Source: a virus
IMG/VR virus record: IMGVR_UViG_3300027797_000019
Location: 33,024-97,023 of that record
Direction: 5' to 3' (one strand)
DNA: 64,000 bases
Below, piece after piece: positions 63,932-64,000 of this stretch. A program made the translations under genes and the position numbers. The stretch's first letter is position 1. Each line of letters begins with the position of its first letter. The notes under the pieces are model-generated. The model had not been told where the DNA came from. It saw only the letters and a list, made by a program, of their open reading frames with translations, and did no database searches.

Positions 63932-63960
63932 TTGGAGAACTCGAAACTATTGGGTATATT
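63932..63960 (+). promoter_or_regulatory. Promoter: TTGGAGAA - N - GTATATT
   Basis: TTGGAGAA (63932-63939) and GTATATT (63954-63960) repeat the pair at 59065-59093, with the same 20-bp spacer between TTG and TATATT. No + strand gene can be confirmed before the window end, so its target lies outside. Confidence 0.6.
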
Positions 63961-64000
63961 TTATATGAGGGAGGTGGTAGAATTATTAAAATTTTTTACA

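Larger units (their letters stand above)
63677..64000. other. Divergent regulatory region upstream of nrdB and an off-window + strand gene
   Basis: These 324 bp have no supported gene. For the - strand there is an AT-rich TATATATG-type element near 63772-63779 and the half-site AAGTTCTACA (63789-63798, GTAGAAC in reverse), upstream of nrdB. An imperfect inverted repeat GTTTGTGCATGAA (63812-63824) / TTCATGCAGAAAC (63838-63850) follows. The right end carries a + strand promoter-like pair (63932-63960), implying a gene starting just beyond the window. Confidence 0.55.

Noticed and set aside
63965-64000. Open frame starting ATGAGGGAG at the right end
   Set aside because: The ATG would be only 5 bp after the putative -7 box, so it would be almost leaderless, and only 12 codons are visible.
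1-64000. CRISPR arrays, tRNA genes, insertion sequences or integrase/attachment sites
   Set aside because: No regular spacer arrays, cloverleaf patterns, transposase or recombinase motifs were seen by eye.
1-64000. Stop-codon reassignment, known in some crAss-like phages
   Set aside because: TAA ends nearly all genes and TGA serves as stop at 7475-7477, 7825-7827, 60273-60275 and on the - strand at 60360; all frames are intact under the standard bacterial code.

Overview
The window is a 64 kb piece of a large, AT-rich tailed-phage genome that most likely infects a member of the Bacteroidota. It holds the late structural, ejection and tail-fibre region plus a class I ribonucleotide reductase operon. 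Nearly all genes lie on the + strand; a three-gene block at 60.4-63.7 kb is on the - strand. Starts follow A-rich stretches rather than Shine-Dalgarno sequences, and intergenic regions carry TTG-N20-TATATT boxes close to the Bacteroidota -33/-7 promoter. The order of genes (small connector/ring proteins, a very large beta-rich muzzle-like protein, then giant cargo proteins with an RNA polymerase signature) matches my memory of crAss-like podoviruses (Crassvirales). I infer a crAss-like phage or a sister lineage. The genome continues beyond both window ends.

Layout. 1-3.5 kb: small adhesin or fibre-tip proteins with fibronectin-III-like folds and four thrombospondin type-1 repeats; the first gene is cut by the window edge. 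3.7-5.0 kb: a calcineurin-type metallophosphoesterase. 5.1-7.8 kb: connector/ring proteins and a small HExxH peptidase. 7.8-12.5 kb: a 1544-residue muzzle-like tail protein. 12.5-44.1 kb: six huge proteins, about 10,500 residues together. They include a 1364-residue protein with metalloprotease, transglycosylase-like and recurrent phage domains, and a 3650-residue protein with an HExxH zincin and an RNA polymerase beta-prime-like catalytic barrel (RxPT...DxDxD). The sixth, of 2232 residues, has a complete PD-(D/E)XK nuclease motif set. 44.3-59.6 kb: tail-fibre genes, two of which (1661 and 2477 residues) end in S74-type intramolecular chaperones. 59.6-60.3 kb: small genes. 60.4-63.7 kb (- strand): nrdB, nrdA and a winged-helix-like gene. 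63.7-64 kb: a divergent regulatory region.

How the genes may work together (inference). The ring and muzzle proteins build a short tail. The cargo block would be packaged and injected: lysozyme and protease domains open the envelope or process the cargo, the RNA polymerase starts early transcription, and the nuclease may act on host or phage DNA. The fibres provide receptor binding, and the reductase supplies dNTPs for replication. The most notable content is the 31.6 kb cargo block, where RNA polymerase, nuclease, lysozyme and several intact or degenerate zincin-type protease domains sit inside a few giant polypeptides.
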